From NCBI GenBank assembly GCA_028817755.1, contig JAPPPA010000052.1:1-7384 (forward strand): 7,384 nt of DNA, read 5' to 3'. Positions 5,986 to 7,384 of this stretch are shown one piece after another. The DNA is from Gammaproteobacteria bacterium. Lineage in GTDB: Bacteria > Pseudomonadota > Gammaproteobacteria > JAPPPA01. A program made the translations under genes and the position numbers. The notes beneath the pieces are model-generated. The model ran no database searches, had not been told where the DNA came from, and saw nothing but the letters and a program-made list of their open reading frames with translations. The first letter of the stretch is position 1. Every line of letters begins with the position of its first letter.

Positions 5986-6998
5986 CTTTTTAACTGGTAT
6001 TTCCGCACAGCGCGGTTATGTTCTTCTAAGGTCGCCGAGAAATAGTGTCCACCGTCGCCGGTTGCCACAAAATATAAGGCGTCTCCATCTTTCGGATGCA
6101 GCGTAGCATGAATGGCTGCGGCGCCCGGCAATGCAATAGGTGTTGGCGGCAAGCCTTTGATTACATAGGTGTTATAAGGCGTTGCCTCACGAATATCTCG
6201 GCGACGAATATTGCCGTCGTAACGATCACCCATGCCATAAATAATGGTTGGATCGGTTTGTAGCTTCATGCCCTTTCTTAGGCGACGTACGAACACGCCC
6301 GCAATCTCAGGGCGCTCACTTGCCAGCCCTGTTTCTTTTTCAATAATGGACGCCAGAATCAATGCTTCATAAGGCGTTTTAATCGGTAAACCTTCGTCGC
6401 GCTCTTCCCATTCCTTGTTTAAGGTTTGCTGCAGGCGCTGATAAGACTGCTTAAGAATCGACAGGTCACTGGCGCCACGGGTATAAAAATACGTATCAGG
6501 AAAGAACTGGCCTTCGGGGTGCTCACCCTCCGCGCCTAATGCAGTCATGATTTCAGCATCGCTCCATGACGCTGTTTTTTGCTCCAAGCCCTCTGCTTTC
6601 GCGAGCGCTTTACGGAAATCACTAAAACGCTGACCTTCAACAACCGTGACCGGATGCTGCACAACATCACCATTCACAATACGCTGCAATAGGCTATCTA
6701 CGGTGTCGCCTTCCACCATCGCAAACTCGCCCGCGCGGATTTGGGCTGCTTGCCCTCTAAAGCGATACCAATAGCGCAGCACATCTGCACGTTCTACCCA
6801 GCCACGATTCTCAAAATCTCGTGCCAAACGCCCAATATGACTGCCCTGCGGCACTAAGTAGCTGGCTTCAGACACCTGCAAAGGCTGTTCATAAAAGGCT
6901 TTAACTTGAGGAGCTAGCCACAGCATCAAGCCACCAAGGCCAATCAGGCCTAAAGTGAACATCAAAGACAAAGCAGTGATAAGACGTTTGATATTCAT
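5982..6998 (-). CDS. mltG: Endolytic murein transglycosylase MltG (YceG-like)
   Basis: 338 residues, essentially the length of E. coli MltG (340). An inner-membrane enzyme that cleaves nascent peptidoglycan strands and is thought to set glycan chain length. Residues about 9-29 form one N-terminal membrane segment after a short MNIKR cytoplasmic start, so the rest is periplasmic. A LysM-like region spans about 44-110 (SYLVPQGSHIGRLA, then GEFAMVEGDT). The catalytic core has GQFFPDTYFY (163-172), the active-site Glu220 in LASIIEKETG, GVFVRRLRKGMKLQTDPT (234-251), ATPYNTYVIKGLPPTPIALP (272-291) and the C-terminal YFVATGDGGHYFS motif. All expected catalytic features are present. The ATG at 6996-6998 is preceded by an AGAGG Shine-Dalgarno three bases upstream. 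It lies 18 bp after the pabC stop and overlaps tmk by 4 bp. Confidence 0.96.
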   Translation of the reverse strand: MNIKRLITALSLMFTLGLIGLGGLMLWLAPQVKAFYEQPLQVSEASYLVPQGSHIGRLARDFENRGWVERADVLRYWYRFRGQAAQIRAGEFAMVEGDTVDSLLQRIVNGDVVQHPVTVVEGQRFSDFRKALAKAEGLEQKTASWSDAEIMTALGAEGEHPEGQFFPDTYFYTRGASDLSILKQSYQRLQQTLNKEWEERDEGLPIKTPYEALILASIIEKETGLASERPEIAGVFVRRLRKGMKLQTDPTIIYGMGDRYDGNIRRRDIREATPYNTYVIKGLPPTPIALPGAAAIHATLHPKDGDALYFVATGDGGHYFSATLEEHNRAVRKYQLKR

Positions 6999-7016
6999 CA
7001 GCCTCTCTATTCCAAG

Positions 7017-7384
7017 CTAGCTTTCTAAAGTTGGAGCGAACTGCTCTACTAGTGTGTGTGTTGTTGAATCAACCGCAAAACAAGCATCTTCTAGGCTCGT
7101 AACCGGCCAAACCCCGATCATTGCATTCGACAGAAATAAGGCACTGGCGCCCTCAATATCTGCTTTACGAAGGCGGCACTCTTCGTATGGGAGCTGCGAG
7201 GCTTCAAACCAATTTAAGATTTGCTGACGCATGGTGCCAGCAACACCACAACGATCCAGCAACGGCGTTTTCCATACACCGCCAATGCAGGCAAAAAGAT
7301 TAGTCGCCGTACCTTCAACTACATAACCTTCGGTATCGCACATTAAGCCTTCTTGGCACTCATCATGCCACTACAGGCGCGCTA
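7017..7384 (-). pseudogene. pabC: Aminodeoxychorismate lyase (PabC), 3' part, interrupted by in-frame TAG
   Basis: The C-terminal domain of a fold-type IV PLP lyase, which converts 4-amino-4-deoxychorismate to p-aminobenzoate for folate synthesis. Recognisable motifs are EGTATNLF (7293-7316) and TPLLDRCGVAGTMRQ (7224-7268), then a region matching the NALMPVxP part as SNAMIGVWPV. The position just before mltG is the usual place of pabC. From the first ATG (7341-7343) only 108 residues could be made. Reading upstream in the same frame gives W-H-D-E-C-Q-E-G-L, which continues the PabC match (family pattern ARxEWxxxxxxEGLM), then a TAG at 7371-7373, then L-R-A up to the window edge. The stop falls where relatives have a sense codon such as Glu, one base away (GAG to TAG). 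The N-terminal half with the PLP lysine (KHLNRL region) would be outside the window. Either a nonsense-mutated gene or a base error near the sequence edge; the family call is firm. Confidence 0.7.

Noticed and set aside
7121..7303. Plus-strand open frame of 60 codons opposite pabC.
   Set aside because: Antisense to PabC motifs and without recognisable features.
7341..7384. Reading the TAG in pabC as recoded (suppressed or selenocysteine/pyrrolysine-like).
   Set aside because: TAG ends several other genes in the window and no recoding structure or suppressor tRNA is seen; mutation or sequence error is simpler.

Overview
The window looks like a chromosomal segment of a free-living, probably marine gammaproteobacterium at moderate GC (roughly 50% by eye). 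The evidence is the minus-strand block pabC-mltG-tmk-holB-pilZ, a gene order known from Pseudomonas and relatives, together with a UPF0260 (YcgN) cysteine-cluster protein and the P. aeruginosa-type PilZ ending in THTM. The genus cannot be named from sequence alone. I see no tRNA, rRNA, CRISPR array, insertion sequence or prophage, and no gene-free stretch longer than about 65 bases.

Layout. (1) 53-1523, minus: ycgN followed 4 bp later by a PLP-dependent enzyme of the ACC deaminase / D-cysteine desulfhydrase family. (2) 1554-3857, plus: fghA (S-formylglutathione hydrolase), divergent from ycgN with only 30 bp between start codons, then a 469-residue protein with the aldehyde dehydrogenase fold. 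(3) 3869-7384, minus: remains of pabC at the right edge, then mltG, tmk, holB and pilZ, closely packed. mltG/tmk overlap as ATGA and tmk/holB as TAATG; pilZ follows after about 40 bp. The ALDH-like gene and pilZ converge with 11 bp between their stops.

How the genes work together. The right block is housekeeping: folate precursor (PabC), peptidoglycan chain termination (MltG), dTTP supply (Tmk), clamp loader (HolB) and type IV pilus assembly (PilZ). The left half is more accessory: one formaldehyde-detoxification enzyme without its usual dehydrogenase partner nearby, and two strongly diverged members of well-known enzyme families.

Most notable observations: (a) the ALDH-like protein is full length and in frame but has lost the catalytic cysteine (GQTC is GQTD), the general-base glutamate (E to Q), the oxyanion asparagine (N to Q) and the EEIFGP glutamate, so it looks like a maintained pseudoenzyme with a Trp/Arg-rich tail; (b) pabC homology runs upstream past the first ATG into an in-frame TAG near the window edge, suggesting a nonsense mutation or a sequence error; (c) HolB lacks the zinc-binding cysteines typical of the delta-prime subunit; (d) the PLP enzyme has altered signature motifs and is unlikely to be a true ACC deaminase.
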